A stretch of 64,000 nt of DNA from Rhodobacter sp. CZR27 (GCF_002407205.1 NZ_CP023548.1:458501-522500), one strand, 5' to 3'. Counted from the stretch's first letter, positions 18,183-27,557 are shown. Translations and numbers: made by a program. The notes: a model not told the origin generated them from the letters alone.

Positions 18183-18393
18183 GCTGCCGCGGATGGTGGA
18201 GAGGGCGGGGCAGACCGGGTGGCCGAAGCGGCACGTCGGCGGCTCTGGTCGCGCTGCTGGAGGAAGAAGACGGCGGGTCGCGCCCGCGGCGGGGCCGCTG
18301 GGAAAGCCTCCACCACGGCCCCGAGCAGCTCCATTGCCGGGCCGGCTTCGAAGTGAGGGGCTTGGCACAGCGGGGAAGGCGCGCGACGCCTGG

Positions 18394-19014
18394 TCAGGGC
18401 TTGTCCATCAGGGCGCTCGGCCTTCGGCAGTCCTCTCGGGCGTCCGGCGCGCAGGCGCGGAACATCAGTTCCTTCGTCAGGCAGATCCGCACTTCCTGAA
18501 CATACTCGCCTTCGCAGGTGACGGTGATGCCTTCCGGGGGCAGCCCCGGGTTGGCCTCGACGAAGGCTTCCTCGAGCACCCGGGGCGGCAGGGCGATGTC
18601 CTCACGCAGGCGGAGAAGGGGGTCGGGCACCGCCACACGCTCCACCGCCTCGCGCATCAGGGCGAAGTAGTCGGTCGGCGGAAGCGCCGAGCAGCGGCCG
18701 TGCTTCTTCCACTGATACCAGGCGAGCCCCGGCGACATGAGGTCCGACATCGCGTCGGTATCGCGGCGCGAGGGGTCGCGCTCCACCGTCAGGCAGAAGG
18801 CGGGCCAGCCCTCCTCGCGCTGCGGCCAGAGGCCGTGGAGCACGAAGCCGCGGCCCCAGCTGCATTCCTCGGCCCCGCGCGCCTCGCCCTCCACCGCGCA
18901 CCACGTCGGCTCCCAGCTCAGCGAAAGGATGTAGTGCGTGAAGTCGCCGGCACGGTCCTGATCCGCGAGCGCCGGCGCCGCCGCGAGCGCGAGACCGAAG
19001 GCAAACACACGCAT
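18394..19014 (-). CDS. Ribonuclease T2 family protein
   Basis: The 206-residue protein has a signal peptide (about residues 1-17, cleavage after ALA) and both RNase T2 active-site motifs: CAS1 FVLHGLWP at 57-64 (His60) and CAS2 WYQWKKHGRC at 99-108 (His105). Gln101 takes the place of the more usual Glu, a known natural variant of the motif. The enzyme would cut RNA in the periplasm or outside, leaving 2',3'-cyclic then 3'-phosphates. Six or more cysteines suggest disulfides. The start was set at the Met that opens the signal peptide. Confidence 0.88.
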   Translation of the reverse strand: MRVFAFGLALAAAPALADQDRAGDFTHYILSLSWEPTWCAVEGEARGAEECSWGRGFVLHGLWPQREEGWPAFCLTVERDPSRRDTDAMSDLMSPGLAWYQWKKHGRCSALPPTDYFALMREAVERVAVPDPLLRLREDIALPPRVLEEAFVEANPGLPPEGITVTCEGEYVQEVRICLTKELMFRACAPDAREDCRRPSALMDKP

Positions 19015-19134
19015 TTTCGCTTCCCCTCTGCCCCGATCGGCAGTATATGCCACCTGAACTTCCCGAAAACGAGAAGACGCGGCCCGGCCGCAGCCGTTTT
19101 CCCGGCATGGTCAAGATTTGCAAAGGATCGTCCG

Positions 19135-19896
19135 ATGAACAAGCCGCTGATGTCCAAGGCCACCGCAGTCTGGCTGATCGACAACACCACCCTGTCGTTC
19201 CGGCAGATCGCCGATTTCTGCGGCATGCACGAGCTTGAGGTGCAGGGCATTGCGGATGGCGACGTCGCGGCGGGCGTGAAGGGCTTCGATCCGGTGGCCA
19301 ACAACCAGCTTGACCAGATCGAGATCGAGAAGGGCCAGAAGGACCCGCTCTACCGGCTGAAGCTGAAGTTCAACCCGGCCGCCGTGGGCGAGGAAAAGCG
19401 CCGCGGCCCGCGCTACACGCCGCTGTCCAAGCGGCAGGACCGCCCGGCCGCCATCCTGTGGCTGGTGAAGTTCCACCCGGAACTCTCGGACGGCGCGATC
19501 GCCAAGCTCGTCGGCACCACCAAGCCCACCATCCAGTCGATCCGCGAGCGCACGCACTGGAACATCGGCTCGATCCAGCCGATCGACCCGGTCGCGCTCG
19601 GCCTCTGCCGCCAGTCGGAACTGGACACTGCGGTGCAGGCCGCTGCGCGCAAGAAGGCCGCCGAGGGTCTGGTGATGAGCGATGACGAGCGGCGCAAGCT
19701 CGTCTCGACCGAACAGTCGCTCTCGATGCCGGACGAGCCGCGGATGCCCTCGGGCCTTGCCGGGCTGGAGCAGTTCGGCCGCACGGAGGAAGAGAAGCGC
19801 CCCGCCGACTTCTCGGATGCCGATTCCTTCTTCAACCTGCCGCACGGTGACGATGCGGAGGACGAGGAAGAGGAAGAGGACGACCACCGTATCTGA
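19135..19896 (+). CDS. trcR: DUF1013 cell-cycle regulator TrcR
   Basis: The 253-residue protein matches the alphaproteobacterial DUF1013 family, called TrcR in Caulobacter, where it associates with RNA polymerase and cell-cycle promoters. It starts with the strictly conserved-looking MSKATAVWLIDNTTLSFRQI, has a second helix-turn-helix-like block AIAKLVGTTKPTIQSIRERT near 120-140, and ends in a very acidic tail. ATG 19135 is preceded by AAAGGA. Convergent with recR. Confidence 0.87.
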   Translation: MNKPLMSKATAVWLIDNTTLSFRQIADFCGMHELEVQGIADGDVAAGVKGFDPVANNQLDQIEIEKGQKDPLYRLKLKFNPAAVGEEKRRGPRYTPLSKRQDRPAAILWLVKFHPELSDGAIAKLVGTTKPTIQSIRERTHWNIGSIQPIDPVALGLCRQSELDTAVQAAARKKAAEGLVMSDDERRKLVSTEQSLSMPDEPRMPSGLAGLEQFGRTEEEKRPADFSDADSFFNLPHGDDAEDEEEEEDDHRI

Positions 19897-19900
19897 TGCG

Positions 19901-19924
19901 GCTTGGCGCCTCGAGCGCCGAAGC
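19901..19924. terminator. Hairpin between trcR and recR
   Basis: GCTTGGCGC pairs with GCGCCGAAGC across a 5-base loop, with one bulged base. It lies between convergent stops without a T-run. Confidence 0.4.
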
Positions 19925-19942
19925 AACGGACGCGCCAGTCGG

Positions 19943-20542
19943 TCAGAACCGGCGGCGTGCCCGTAGCGCCGCACCGATCGTGCCGTCGTCGAGATAGTCG
20001 AGTTCGCCGCCGATCGGCACGCCCTGCGCAAGCGAAGTGACCTGAACGCCAAGAGGCTCCAGCACGTCGGCGATGTAATGGGCCGTGGTCTGGCCATCCA
20101 CCGTGGCGTTGAGCGCAAGAATGACCTCGGTGATGCCTTCCTCGCGCACCCGCTCGGCCAGGCGCGGGATGCGCAGATCCTCCGGCCCGACCGCATCCAG
20201 CGCCGAAAGCACGCCGCCCAGCACGTGATAGCGGCCACGGAACGCGCCGGCACGCTCCAGCGCCCAGAGGTCGGCCACGTCCTCGACCACGCACAATTCG
20301 CCCGTCGCGCGCCGCTCGTCGCGGCAGATGTCACAGAGGTCCGCGCCGGTGATGTTGCCGCAGCGCGCGCAGTCGCAGGCCGAGGCCGCGACCTCGGCCA
20401 TCACCTGCGCCAGAGGGGCCATCACGGCCCCCCGTTTCTTCAGCATCATCAGCACCGCCCGGCGAGCGGAGCGGGGCCCGAGGCCCGGCAACCGCGCCAT
20501 CAGCTCGATCAGCCGCTCGATGTCGCCGGGCGCTTCGGCCAT
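19943..20542 (-). CDS. recR: Recombination mediator RecR
   Basis: RecR works with RecO (and RecF) to load RecA on single-stranded DNA during gap repair. The 199-residue protein has the N-terminal helix-hairpin-helix [13 protein letters not shown], a Cys4 zinc finger at Cys58, 61, 70 and 73, a Toprim domain starting near [14 protein letters not shown] and the C-terminal Walker-B-like region. It is last in the dnaX-ybaB-recR series, a conserved order, with 1 base to ybaB. Confidence 0.95.
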   Translation of the reverse strand: MAEAPGDIERLIELMARLPGLGPRSARRAVLMMLKKRGAVMAPLAQVMAEVAASACDCARCGNITGADLCDICRDERRATGELCVVEDVADLWALERAGAFRGRYHVLGGVLSALDAVGPEDLRIPRLAERVREEGITEVILALNATVDGQTTAHYIADVLEPLGVQVTSLAQGVPIGGELDYLDDGTIGAALRARRRF

Positions 20543-20543
20543 G

Positions 20544-20888
20544 TCAGAACGGCAGCTTCATGCCCGGCGGCAGGCCGAGGCCCTCGGTCAGCTTGCCCAT
20601 TTCTTCCTTGGCCTTCTCGGCGGCCTTGGCCTGCGCATCCTTGATCGCCGCGAGGATCAGATCCTCGACCACTTCCTTTTCCGAGGCGCTGAAGATCGAC
20701 GGGTCGATCTCGATGCCGGTCAGCTCGCCCTTGGCGGTCGAGGTGGCCTTCACGAGGCCCGCGCCGGACTCGCCCACCACCGTCATGCTGCCCAGATCCT
20801 GCTGGAGCTGCGCCATCTTCTCCTGAAAGCCCTGTGCGGCCTTCATCATCTTGGCCATGTCGCCAAGGCCGCCCAATCCCTTAAGCAT
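20544..20888 (-). CDS. ybaB: YbaB/EbfC nucleoid-associated protein
   Basis: The 114-residue protein has the YbaB/EbfC pattern: an N-terminal helical arm rich in Met, Lys and Gln ([20 protein letters not shown]), a central strand [21 protein letters not shown], and a C-terminal helix ending [10 protein letters not shown]. These dimers bind DNA. The gene sits between dnaX and recR, the usual order. Confidence 0.93.
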   Translation of the reverse strand: MLKGLGGLGDMAKMMKAAQGFQEKMAQLQQDLGSMTVVGESGAGLVKATSTAKGELTGIEIDPSIFSASEKEVVEDLILAAIKDAQAKAAEKAKEEMGKLTEGLGLPPGMKLPF

Positions 20889-20900
20889 CTCTTGCTCCTC

Positions 20901-22649
20901 TCAACTGTCCTCGAACGGGTCCCATTCGTCCTCGACCTCGGCCAGCGCCTCGGTCGCGGCGATCTCCTGCGGCTTGCGGATCTCGGCGATCCGCGCCCCC
21001 GGAAAGGCGGCCATCACCGCCTGGACCAGCGGGTTTTCCAGCGCCTTGGCCTTGTCCGCAAGGCGCCCCTTGTCGCGCTCTTCCGCAATCGTCGGCTGCC
21101 CCCCGCCCGAGACGACCGAGACGCCCCAGCGGATGCCGGTCCAGCCCTGCAGCCGCTGCGAGAGCCGTGCGGCAAGATCCGGCGCGGCCTCGGGCGAGGG
21201 CTCGAACTCGATCCGGGCCGGCGCGAAGCGGACGAGGCGAACGCCGGTCTCGACCTCGTAGAGCAGCTTCATGTCGCGCTTCGTGCGGATCAGCTCGACC
21301 ATCTGCGCGAAGCTCTGGCACAGCGGCTGGCCCTCGGCCACGGCAAGGGCCGTCGCGGTGCCCGCCGAGGCGCCTGCCATCGTGGTGCGGACGGGCGCCT
21401 GCGCGACGGCCTGTGCCGTCGGCGCTCTTGCCCCTCCTGCCGGGCCGCCGCCCGCAGCGCCGGGACCGGGCGCCGGCGCCGCGCCCTGCCGCATGAGCTT
21501 GCGCACGAGGCTTTCCGGGTCCGGCAGATCGGCCACATGGGTCAGCCGGATCACCGCCATCTCGGCCGCCATCATGGCGTTGGGGGCCAGAGAGACCTCC
21601 TCGATCGCCTTGAGCAGCATCTGCCACATCCGCGTCAGCACCCGCATCGGCAGGCGCTGCGCCATGTCTAGGCCGCGCATCCGTTCGTCCGGCGGAGTGG
21701 TCGGATCCTCGGCGGCCTCGGGCGTGATCTTGATCACCGAGATCCAGTGCGTGATCTCGGCCAGGTCGCGCAGCACCGCCATCGGGTCGGCGCCGTCGGC
21801 ATATTGGCCCGACAGTTCGGCCAGCGCACCCGCCGCGTCGCCCTTCATCACCAGATCGAAGAGGTCGAGCACCCGCCCGCGGTCGGCAAGGCCCAGCATC
21901 GCCCTCACCTGATCGGCCGAAGTCTCGCCCGCGCCGTGGGCGATCGCCTGATCCATCAGGCTCATCGCGTCCCGCACCGAGCCTTCGGCGGCGCGGGTGA
22001 TCAGCGCCAGCGCCTCGGGCGCGAGGCGCGCGCCTTCCAGCCCGGCCACCTTCGCCAGATGAGCCATCATCACCTCGGGCTCGATCCGCTTCAGGTCGAA
22101 CCGCTGGCAGCGCGACAGCACCGTCACCGGAACCTTGCGGATCTCGGTGGTCGCGAAGATGAACTTCACATGGGCGGGCGGTTCCTCGAGCGTCTTGAGC
22201 AGCGCGTTGAACGCGCTGGTCGAGAGCATGTGGACCTCGTCGATGATGTAGATCTTGTAGCGCGCCGAGGCCGCCCTGTAGTGGACCGAGTCGATGATCT
22301 CGCGGATGTCGCCCACGCCGGTGCGCGAAGCCGCGTCCATCTCCATCACGTCGACATGGCGGCCCTCGGCGATCGCGCGGCAGGGCTCGCAGGTGCCGCA
22401 GGGCTCGGTGGTCGGCCCGCCGGTGCCGTCGGGGCCGACGCAGTTCAGCCCCTTGGCGATGATCCGGGCGGTGGTGGTCTTGCCCACCCCGCGCACCCCC
22501 GTCATCACGAAGGCATGGGCGATCCGGTCGGCCGCGAAGGCGTTCTTCAGCGTGCGCACCATCGCGTCCTGTCCGATCAGGTCGGCGAAGGTCTGCGGGC
22601 GGTATTTGCGGGCAAGGACCTGATAGCCTTGCTCGGGTGTGTCGGACAT
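20901..22649 (-). CDS. dnaX: DNA polymerase III subunit gamma/tau
   Basis: DnaX is the clamp-loader ATPase. The 582-residue protein has Walker A GVRGVGKTT at 51-59, a zinc module (CGTCEPC plus an upstream Cys), Walker B IYIIDEVHMLS and the SRC sensor VLSRCQRF. A Pro/Ala/Gly-rich linker follows near 395-430, then a C-terminal tau-like domain. MSDTPEQGYQ was chosen as start because it lies just before the conserved VLARKYRPQTF. I saw no A-run of the type used for frameshifting to make gamma. The ffs RNA gene is directly upstream. Confidence 0.93.
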   Translation of the reverse strand: MSDTPEQGYQVLARKYRPQTFADLIGQDAMVRTLKNAFAADRIAHAFVMTGVRGVGKTTTARIIAKGLNCVGPDGTGGPTTEPCGTCEPCRAIAEGRHVDVMEMDAASRTGVGDIREIIDSVHYRAASARYKIYIIDEVHMLSTSAFNALLKTLEEPPAHVKFIFATTEIRKVPVTVLSRCQRFDLKRIEPEVMMAHLAKVAGLEGARLAPEALALITRAAEGSVRDAMSLMDQAIAHGAGETSADQVRAMLGLADRGRVLDLFDLVMKGDAAGALAELSGQYADGADPMAVLRDLAEITHWISVIKITPEAAEDPTTPPDERMRGLDMAQRLPMRVLTRMWQMLLKAIEEVSLAPNAMMAAEMAVIRLTHVADLPDPESLVRKLMRQGAAPAPGPGAAGGGPAGGARAPTAQAVAQAPVRTTMAGASAGTATALAVAEGQPLCQSFAQMVELIRTKRDMKLLYEVETGVRLVRFAPARIEFEPSPEAAPDLAARLSQRLQGWTGIRWGVSVVSGGGQPTIAEERDKGRLADKAKALENPLVQAVMAAFPGARIAEIRKPQEIAATEALAEVEDEWDPFEDS

Positions 22650-22760
22650 CGGACCTCGGCGGATTCGGACTGGGACCGAGATTAGGGCGGGGCAGCGGCG
22701 GCGTCCACCAGAAGGCCCGCGGGGCCGACCGGGGTGGCGAGGTTCCTGCTGTCGGGGAAA

Positions 22761-22860
22761 GGTGAGAGGCTGGACATCGACCCAGACGGGACTCGTTACG
22801 GCTGCTTCCTTCCGGACCTGACCGGGTTGGCGAGGCGCCTGCCCGCGCCAACCTCTCGCC
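22761..22860 (-). ncRNA. ffs: 4.5S signal recognition particle RNA
   Basis: The minus strand carries the SRP RNA core GGTCAGGTCCGGAAGGAAGC followed by AGCCGTAACG, the nearly invariant domain IV hairpin. The outer helix is formed by GGCGAGAGGTTGG at the 5' end and CCAGCCTCTCACC at the 3' end. The length of about 100 bases fits the small bacterial type. This RNA binds Ffh and directs membrane-protein ribosomes to FtsY. Exact ends are set from the helix and the promoter, within a few bases. Confidence 0.93.
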
Positions 22861-22864
22861 GGCC

Positions 22865-22893
22865 GATATAGGCCCGCCCCGTCGCATTTGCAA
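22865..22893 (-). promoter_or_regulatory. Promoter of ffs
   Basis: TTGCAA (22888-22893) and TATATC (22865-22870) on the minus strand have a 17-base spacer, and the start falls at the 5' end of the 4.5S helix. The site lies just beyond the stop codon of the nucleotidase gene. Confidence 0.65.
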
Positions 22894-22900
22894 GCACCCG

Positions 22901-24805
22901 TCAGAGCGCGAGGCGGAAGCGCGAGAAGCCCCCCGTGTCGGGCGCGAGCCGCGTCAGCCGAAGGCCGGGCGGCGGCGGCGCCGGATCGGGTGCGGACAGA
23001 AGGATGGCAGAGGCGCCGGGCACCGGCGCCAGCCGCCAGAAGGCCGGCGCTACCGGTGCGATCGGCGATGTCCCGGCGATGTGCCGGATCAGGATGTCGC
23101 GGATGCTGTCGCTGCCCGACCAGACCGGCACCTCGCCGAACAGCCGGGCAGAGGCACCGGCACGGTAGCTGTTCGTGGCCACCACGAAGGCGTCGCCGGC
23201 ATCGACCGCGCGGCCGTGCCGGGCCAGCCCGCGGATGCGGCGCGCCTCCGGCCGCAGCAGCTGGCCGTGCGCGTCGTAGCGGGCGGGCTCGCTCGGATCG
23301 ATCGTGAAGTCGAGGCCGTGGATCAGGTCGAAGGTATAGCTCGGCACGGTCGGATCGATCAGCGGCTGGTCGGCAATGCCGGGCGCGAGCTGCGCGAAGA
23401 TGCTCGCGGCGCGCTCCAGCCATTCGGCGATCTGCGCGCCGGTCAGCCGGACGGCGGCGATCAGGTTGGGGTAGATGTAGAGGTCCGACGCATGCCGCAG
23501 GGCAAGGTCGCCGGCAGGAATGTCGGTGTAGTTCTGCGGCCCGCCGAGTCCGCCCGCCTTGAAGGGTGCCGCGGCCGACAGGATCGGCAGGCCGGCAAGG
23601 TCGGTCCCGGTCAGAACGCGTTCCAGATGGCGCGCCTGTGCCTCGGCCACCAGCGCCACCCCGGCCGAGGGGGCGGCCAGCGCGAAGTGGCTGGTGATCC
23701 GCGTCAGCGAATGCCCGATGGGGTGCCGGGCATGGCGCAGCGTCTCGGCATGGGCCGCCTCCGCCAGGCGCAGGATGGCGGGCGCGGGCGGCACGGCGCG
23801 CATCAGGGGCCGCACCTCGGCCGCGGCGGTGGCCACGGTCCAGCGCCCGGCGTTCGCCCGCAGCACCAGGTCGATCACGCCGAGGTGCGAACCGCGCGCC
23901 CCCGCCATCACCGCGGGCTTGCCGGCGATCCGCCCCGCCACCGGGTCGATCCCGGGCCCGGTCGGGAAACCCTGCGAGGGGAAGACGAGGTGGCTGTGGC
24001 CCGCCACCACGGCATCGATCCCCGGAAGGCCCGCGACCGGCACGGCCGCGTCCTCCTGCCCGGGGTGCGCCTCGCTGTCGCCGATCCCGGAATGGCAAAG
24101 CGCCACGACCAGATCGCAGCCGACACGCTTCATCTCCTCCACCCAGGCCGCGGCGCAGGGAAAGATGTCGCGCGTCACCAGACGGTCGCCCAGCACCGCC
24201 CGATCCCAGAGCGGCACCTGCGGCGGCAGCAGGCCCAGGACCCCGATCCGGACGGGATGAGCGCGGCCCGCGCGATCGACCAGCCTGCGCTCGAGCACCG
24301 CATAGGGCGGCAGCAGCGGCCGGTCATGAAGCGGCGTCTCGCCGAGCGCCAGCACCGCGTTGGCCGAGACGACGGGAAAGGCCGCGCCGGCGAGCGCCTC
24401 GATCAGGAAGTCGATCCCGTAGTCGAAATCGTGGTTGCCGACCGTCGCAGCGTCATAGCCAAGCGCGTTCATCGCCTGAATCAGCGGGTGGGTCCCGCCG
24501 TCCATCCCGCGCTGTGCCCAGAGGTCGCCCATCGGGTTGCCCTGCAGCAGGTCGCCATTGTCCAGGAGCAGGACGTTGGCCGCCTCGGCCCTCGCCTCGG
24601 CGATCAGCGTGGCGGTGCAGGCCAGCGCGGGCCCCTCGACCTCGCGGTCGGCATGATAGTCATAGGGCAGGATCTCGACATGCAGATCGGTGGTGGCGAG
24701 GATGCGAAGCGGCACCTCGGCGGCCGCAACCTGCTCCGGCCGGTGCGGCAGGGCTGTCGCTGCTGCGGGCGCGCCCGCGGGAGGGGGCAGGGGGGTATGG
24801 CTCAT
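22901..24805 (-). CDS. 2',3'-cyclic-nucleotide phosphodiesterase / 3'-nucleotidase
   Basis: The 634-residue protein is a CpdB-like member of the 5'-nucleotidase family. The N-terminal metallophosphoesterase domain starts with RILATTDLHVEI and shows LLDNGDLLQGNP, TVGNHDFDYG, LCHSG and VAGHSHLVFP, which supply the two-metal site. The C-terminal half has the substrate-binding domain with the FVVATNSYRAG and PEARRIRG blocks. CpdB enzymes are usually periplasmic, but no signal peptide is seen: the first 30 residues are Pro/Ala-rich. Either the start is elsewhere or the protein is cytoplasmic. Confidence 0.85.
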   Translation of the reverse strand: MSHTPLPPPAGAPAAATALPHRPEQVAAAEVPLRILATTDLHVEILPYDYHADREVEGPALACTATLIAEARAEAANVLLLDNGDLLQGNPMGDLWAQRGMDGGTHPLIQAMNALGYDAATVGNHDFDYGIDFLIEALAGAAFPVVSANAVLALGETPLHDRPLLPPYAVLERRLVDRAGRAHPVRIGVLGLLPPQVPLWDRAVLGDRLVTRDIFPCAAAWVEEMKRVGCDLVVALCHSGIGDSEAHPGQEDAAVPVAGLPGIDAVVAGHSHLVFPSQGFPTGPGIDPVAGRIAGKPAVMAGARGSHLGVIDLVLRANAGRWTVATAAAEVRPLMRAVPPAPAILRLAEAAHAETLRHARHPIGHSLTRITSHFALAAPSAGVALVAEAQARHLERVLTGTDLAGLPILSAAAPFKAGGLGGPQNYTDIPAGDLALRHASDLYIYPNLIAAVRLTGAQIAEWLERAASIFAQLAPGIADQPLIDPTVPSYTFDLIHGLDFTIDPSEPARYDAHGQLLRPEARRIRGLARHGRAVDAGDAFVVATNSYRAGASARLFGEVPVWSGSDSIRDILIRHIAGTSPIAPVAPAFWRLAPVPGASAILLSAPDPAPPPPGLRLTRLAPDTGGFSRFRLAL

Positions 24806-24976
24806 CCCGTCTCCGTGGTCCGCGGCCGCCAGCGTCGGGGACTGCGCGCCGGGCGATCGCTTCGAACGGGCCGAGGCTAGGCCCGCGCCGCCGGATGCGC
24901 CAGCACCCTTCTCGTCGCGCTTGGCCCGCCGGCCCGAGCCGTGGCATGAGGGCGGGGGCTGATCGGGAGGTTGCGG

Positions 24977-25930
24977 ATGCGGCACGCGGAAACGGTGGTC
25001 TTCGGCGGCTCGGGGCTGGATCGCGCGGGCCGGCTGCGCGGCGATGCGGAGGGGCTGGCGGCGATGTTTTCGGCCGGGCGCGTGCTGCCGGTCTGGCGCG
25101 GCAAGCCGCTCTTTGCCGATGGCGCGCGGCTGGCATGGCTGCCGGCCGGACATCCCGTGCTGGCAGGGGCCGAGGAGCCGGTCTTCCTCGGCCTCGACGG
25201 TGATGCGCCCTGCTTTGCCGCCGATGTCTCGGACTGGGCGCCCGAGGCGGGTGCCGAGGCGGTCGCGGCCGGCTTCTTCGATCCCGGCTTCCAGACCCAT
25301 CCGGCCCTGCCGGCGACCATCGCCTTCGGCGAGTTGCGCGGCCTTATGCTGCAGCTGGACCCGCGCGAGGCGGAACTTGCCGCCACCGCGAAGGCGCTGG
25401 TCCAGTGGCACCGCAGCCACCGGTTCTGCTCGGCCTGCGGCGCGCCGTCCGAGCCGGCCGAGGGCGGCTGGCAGCGCCGCTGCCCCGTCTGCGCGGCGCA
25501 GCATTTCCCACGCACCGATCCGGTCGTCATCATGCTGGTCACCCATGGCAACCGCGCGCTGGTCGGCCGCTCGGCAGGCTGGCCCGAGGGGTTCTATTCC
25601 TGCCTCGCGGGCTTCGTCGAGCCGGGCGAGACCATCGAGGCGGCCGTGCGGCGCGAGGTGGACGAGGAAACCGGCGTGAAGGTCGGCGAAGTCCGCTATC
25701 TCGCCAGCCAGCCCTGGCCCTTCCCCGCCTCGCTGATGGTCGGCTGCCACGGGGTCGCGCTGACCGATGCGATCACGCTCGATCCGGCGGAACTCGAGGA
25801 TGCGCTCTGGCTTACTCGCGAGGAGATGGTGTCGGTGATGGCCGGCCACCACCCCCGGGTGAAGCCGGCGCGAAAAGGCGCCATCGCGCATTTCCTGATC
25901 GCCAACTGGCTTGCGGATCGCCTCGATTGA
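24977..25930 (+). CDS. nudC: NADH/NAD pyrophosphatase NudC
   Basis: The 317-residue protein has a Cys4 zinc ribbon (Cys151, 154, 169, 172), a Nudix box at 212-234 (GFVEPGETIEAAV then REVDEETG), and the NudC-specific SQPWPFP motif at 244-250. It hydrolyses NAD(H) to NMN(H) and AMP and, in other species, removes NAD caps from RNA 5' ends. ATG 24977 is preceded at 6 bases by GGGAGG. A TTG two codons earlier is less well placed. Confidence 0.93.
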   Translation: MRHAETVVFGGSGLDRAGRLRGDAEGLAAMFSAGRVLPVWRGKPLFADGARLAWLPAGHPVLAGAEEPVFLGLDGDAPCFAADVSDWAPEAGAEAVAAGFFDPGFQTHPALPATIAFGELRGLMLQLDPREAELAATAKALVQWHRSHRFCSACGAPSEPAEGGWQRRCPVCAAQHFPRTDPVVIMLVTHGNRALVGRSAGWPEGFYSCLAGFVEPGETIEAAVRREVDEETGVKVGEVRYLASQPWPFPASLMVGCHGVALTDAITLDPAELEDALWLTREEMVSVMAGHHPRVKPARKGAIAHFLIANWLADRLD

Positions 25931-25967
25931 CGCCAGAAGGCGCCCGGATCTGCCAAGGGGATGGGCC

Positions 25968-26441
25968 ATGCGGCTGAGCACGAAGGAAGACGTCGAGGCG
26001 CCGATCGATTTCGTCTGGGACCTCCTGTCGGACTTCGTCGTCTGGGAGCGCGCGGCCCTGCGGCGCGGCGTCGAGGTCCAGCGGCTCGATCATACTCCGG
26101 AGGCGGGGCCCGGCATGGGCTGGCTCGTGCGCTTCGGCTATCAGGGCAAGCCGCGCGAGATCGACCTGCGCCTCGCCTCGATCGAGCCGGGGCAACGGCT
26201 GGTCCTCGAGGGGCATGGCTATTCGGTCCGGGCCCATCTGGCGCTGGAGTTCGTGGAACTGGGACCGCGCCGGACGCGGGTCGGCGTGATCTCCGAGGTC
26301 AAGCCGACGACCATCGCCGCCCGGGTCCTCGTGCAGTCGCTGAAGCTGGCCAAGGGCAAGTTCCAGCGCAAGCTCGAGACCCGCGTCGCGGGCTTTGCCG
26401 CCGATATCGAGGATCGCTGGAAGGCCGGCACGAGGGCCTGA
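25968..26441 (+). CDS. SRPBCC-fold protein
   Basis: This 157-residue protein looks like a START/SRPBCC (polyketide cyclase-like) domain: STKEDVEAPIDFVWDLLSDF at the N-terminus, a central beta sheet with GMGWLVRFGYQGKPREI, and a long C-terminal amphipathic helix. Such proteins hold hydrophobic ligands. No ligand or partner can be told. ATG 25968 has AAGGGG upstream. It follows nudC by 37 bases, so the two may be co-transcribed. Confidence 0.75.
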   Translation: MRLSTKEDVEAPIDFVWDLLSDFVVWERAALRRGVEVQRLDHTPEAGPGMGWLVRFGYQGKPREIDLRLASIEPGQRLVLEGHGYSVRAHLALEFVELGPRRTRVGVISEVKPTTIAARVLVQSLKLAKGKFQRKLETRVAGFAADIEDRWKAGTRA

Positions 26442-26603
26442 CCGGCGCTCGCATCGAACCGAACGTTCGCATAGCAGCGCCGCCGGTGGGAAGCCGTGGC
26501 CCGCGCCGCGCTTCCCCGGCAGGGCCGAACCGCCCGTGGCGACGCACGGCCGTCGCGCCGGAATCGAGACGATTGTCTGCCTGATCGCCCCGCGGCCGAT
26601 GCT

Positions 26604-27437
26604 TCAGCCGCGGCCTCGGTCCGCGGGATAGACGCCGAGGATCTCGTGCTGGCTGGTGAAGTAACCGAGCTCCTCGAGTGCCAGCGCCACGTTCGGATCC
26701 TCGGGGTGGCCCTCGATGTCGGCGTAGAACTCGGTCGCGACGAACGAGCCGCCGACCATGTAGCTTTCCAGCTTCGTCATGTTGACGCTGTTCGTGGCGA
26801 AGCCGCCAAGCGCCTTGTAGAGCGCGGCGGGGATGTTGCGCACCCGGAACGTGAAGGTCGTGACCATCTTGCCCGGGCCGCGGCGGGTCCAGTCCGCCTC
26901 GCGCGCCATCACGAGGAAGCGCGTGGTGTTGTTCGACTGGTCCTCGATGTGGCGGGCCACCACGTCGAGGCCGTAGATCTCGCCGGCCAGTTCCGAGGCC
27001 AGTGCGGCCAGCCTGGGATCGCCCTTCTCGGCCACCAGCCGCGCCGAGCCGGCGGTATCGGCGCCGGTCACCGAGCGGATCCCGTGACGGCGCAGGAACG
27101 ACCGGCACTGACCCAGCAGGACGGTGTGGCTCATCGCGGCCTCGATCTTGCCGATCGGCGTTCCGCGGACCGCGAGCAGGTTGATGTGCACCCGGACGAA
27201 GGCCTCATCGATGATCCTGAGGCCCGACCCCGGCAGCAGCGAGTGGATGTCGGCCACCCGGCCATAGGTCGAGTTCTCGACCGGCAGCATCGCCAGATCC
27301 GCCTCGCCCGAGCGGACAAGCTCGATCGCATCCTCGAAGGTGCGGCAGGGCACGGCCTCCATTCCCGGACGCGCCTGTCGGCAGGCTTCGTGGGAATAGG
27401 CGCCCGGTTCGCCCTGGAATGCGATTCGGCCGGTCAT
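26604..27437 (-). CDS. pheA: Prephenate dehydratase
   Basis: PheA converts prephenate to phenylpyruvate in phenylalanine synthesis. The 277-residue protein lacks a chorismate mutase domain. It has the dehydratase region with FQGEPGAYSHEA at the N-terminus, AMLPVENSTYGRV, and the catalytic NNTTRFLVM motif. A C-terminal ACT domain contains NIPAALYKALGGFA and the KLES motif for phenylalanine binding. Divergent from the cytochrome c gene, a common pair in alphaproteobacteria. Confidence 0.94.
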   Translation of the reverse strand: MTGRIAFQGEPGAYSHEACRQARPGMEAVPCRTFEDAIELVRSGEADLAMLPVENSTYGRVADIHSLLPGSGLRIIDEAFVRVHINLLAVRGTPIGKIEAAMSHTVLLGQCRSFLRRHGIRSVTGADTAGSARLVAEKGDPRLAALASELAGEIYGLDVVARHIEDQSNNTTRFLVMAREADWTRRGPGKMVTTFTFRVRNIPAALYKALGGFATNSVNMTKLESYMVGGSFVATEFYADIEGHPEDPNVALALEELGYFTSQHEILGVYPADRGRG

Positions 27438-27557
27438 GCCATCGGTCTCCGCGATCAAAAACGGGTTGTCCCCGCGCCCGGCGGCGCTACTACACCTTGA
27501 AAGCGCGGGGAAGAAGCGGGTACATGTCCCGCGGACCCAAATCGAGGTAAATGCGAC

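Noticed and set aside
18394..19014. RNase T2 as an inactive enzyme because Gln replaces Glu in the second motif
   Set aside because: The family motif accepts either Glu or Gln at that position and both histidines are kept.
20901..22649. A programmed frameshift in dnaX to make a short gamma form
   Set aside because: I saw no A-rich slippery sequence in this GC-rich gene.
20901..24098. A long N-terminal extension of dnaX through ffs and into the nucleotidase gene
   Set aside because: It would translate the 4.5S RNA gene and antisense of another gene; the conserved DnaX N-terminus begins at 22649.
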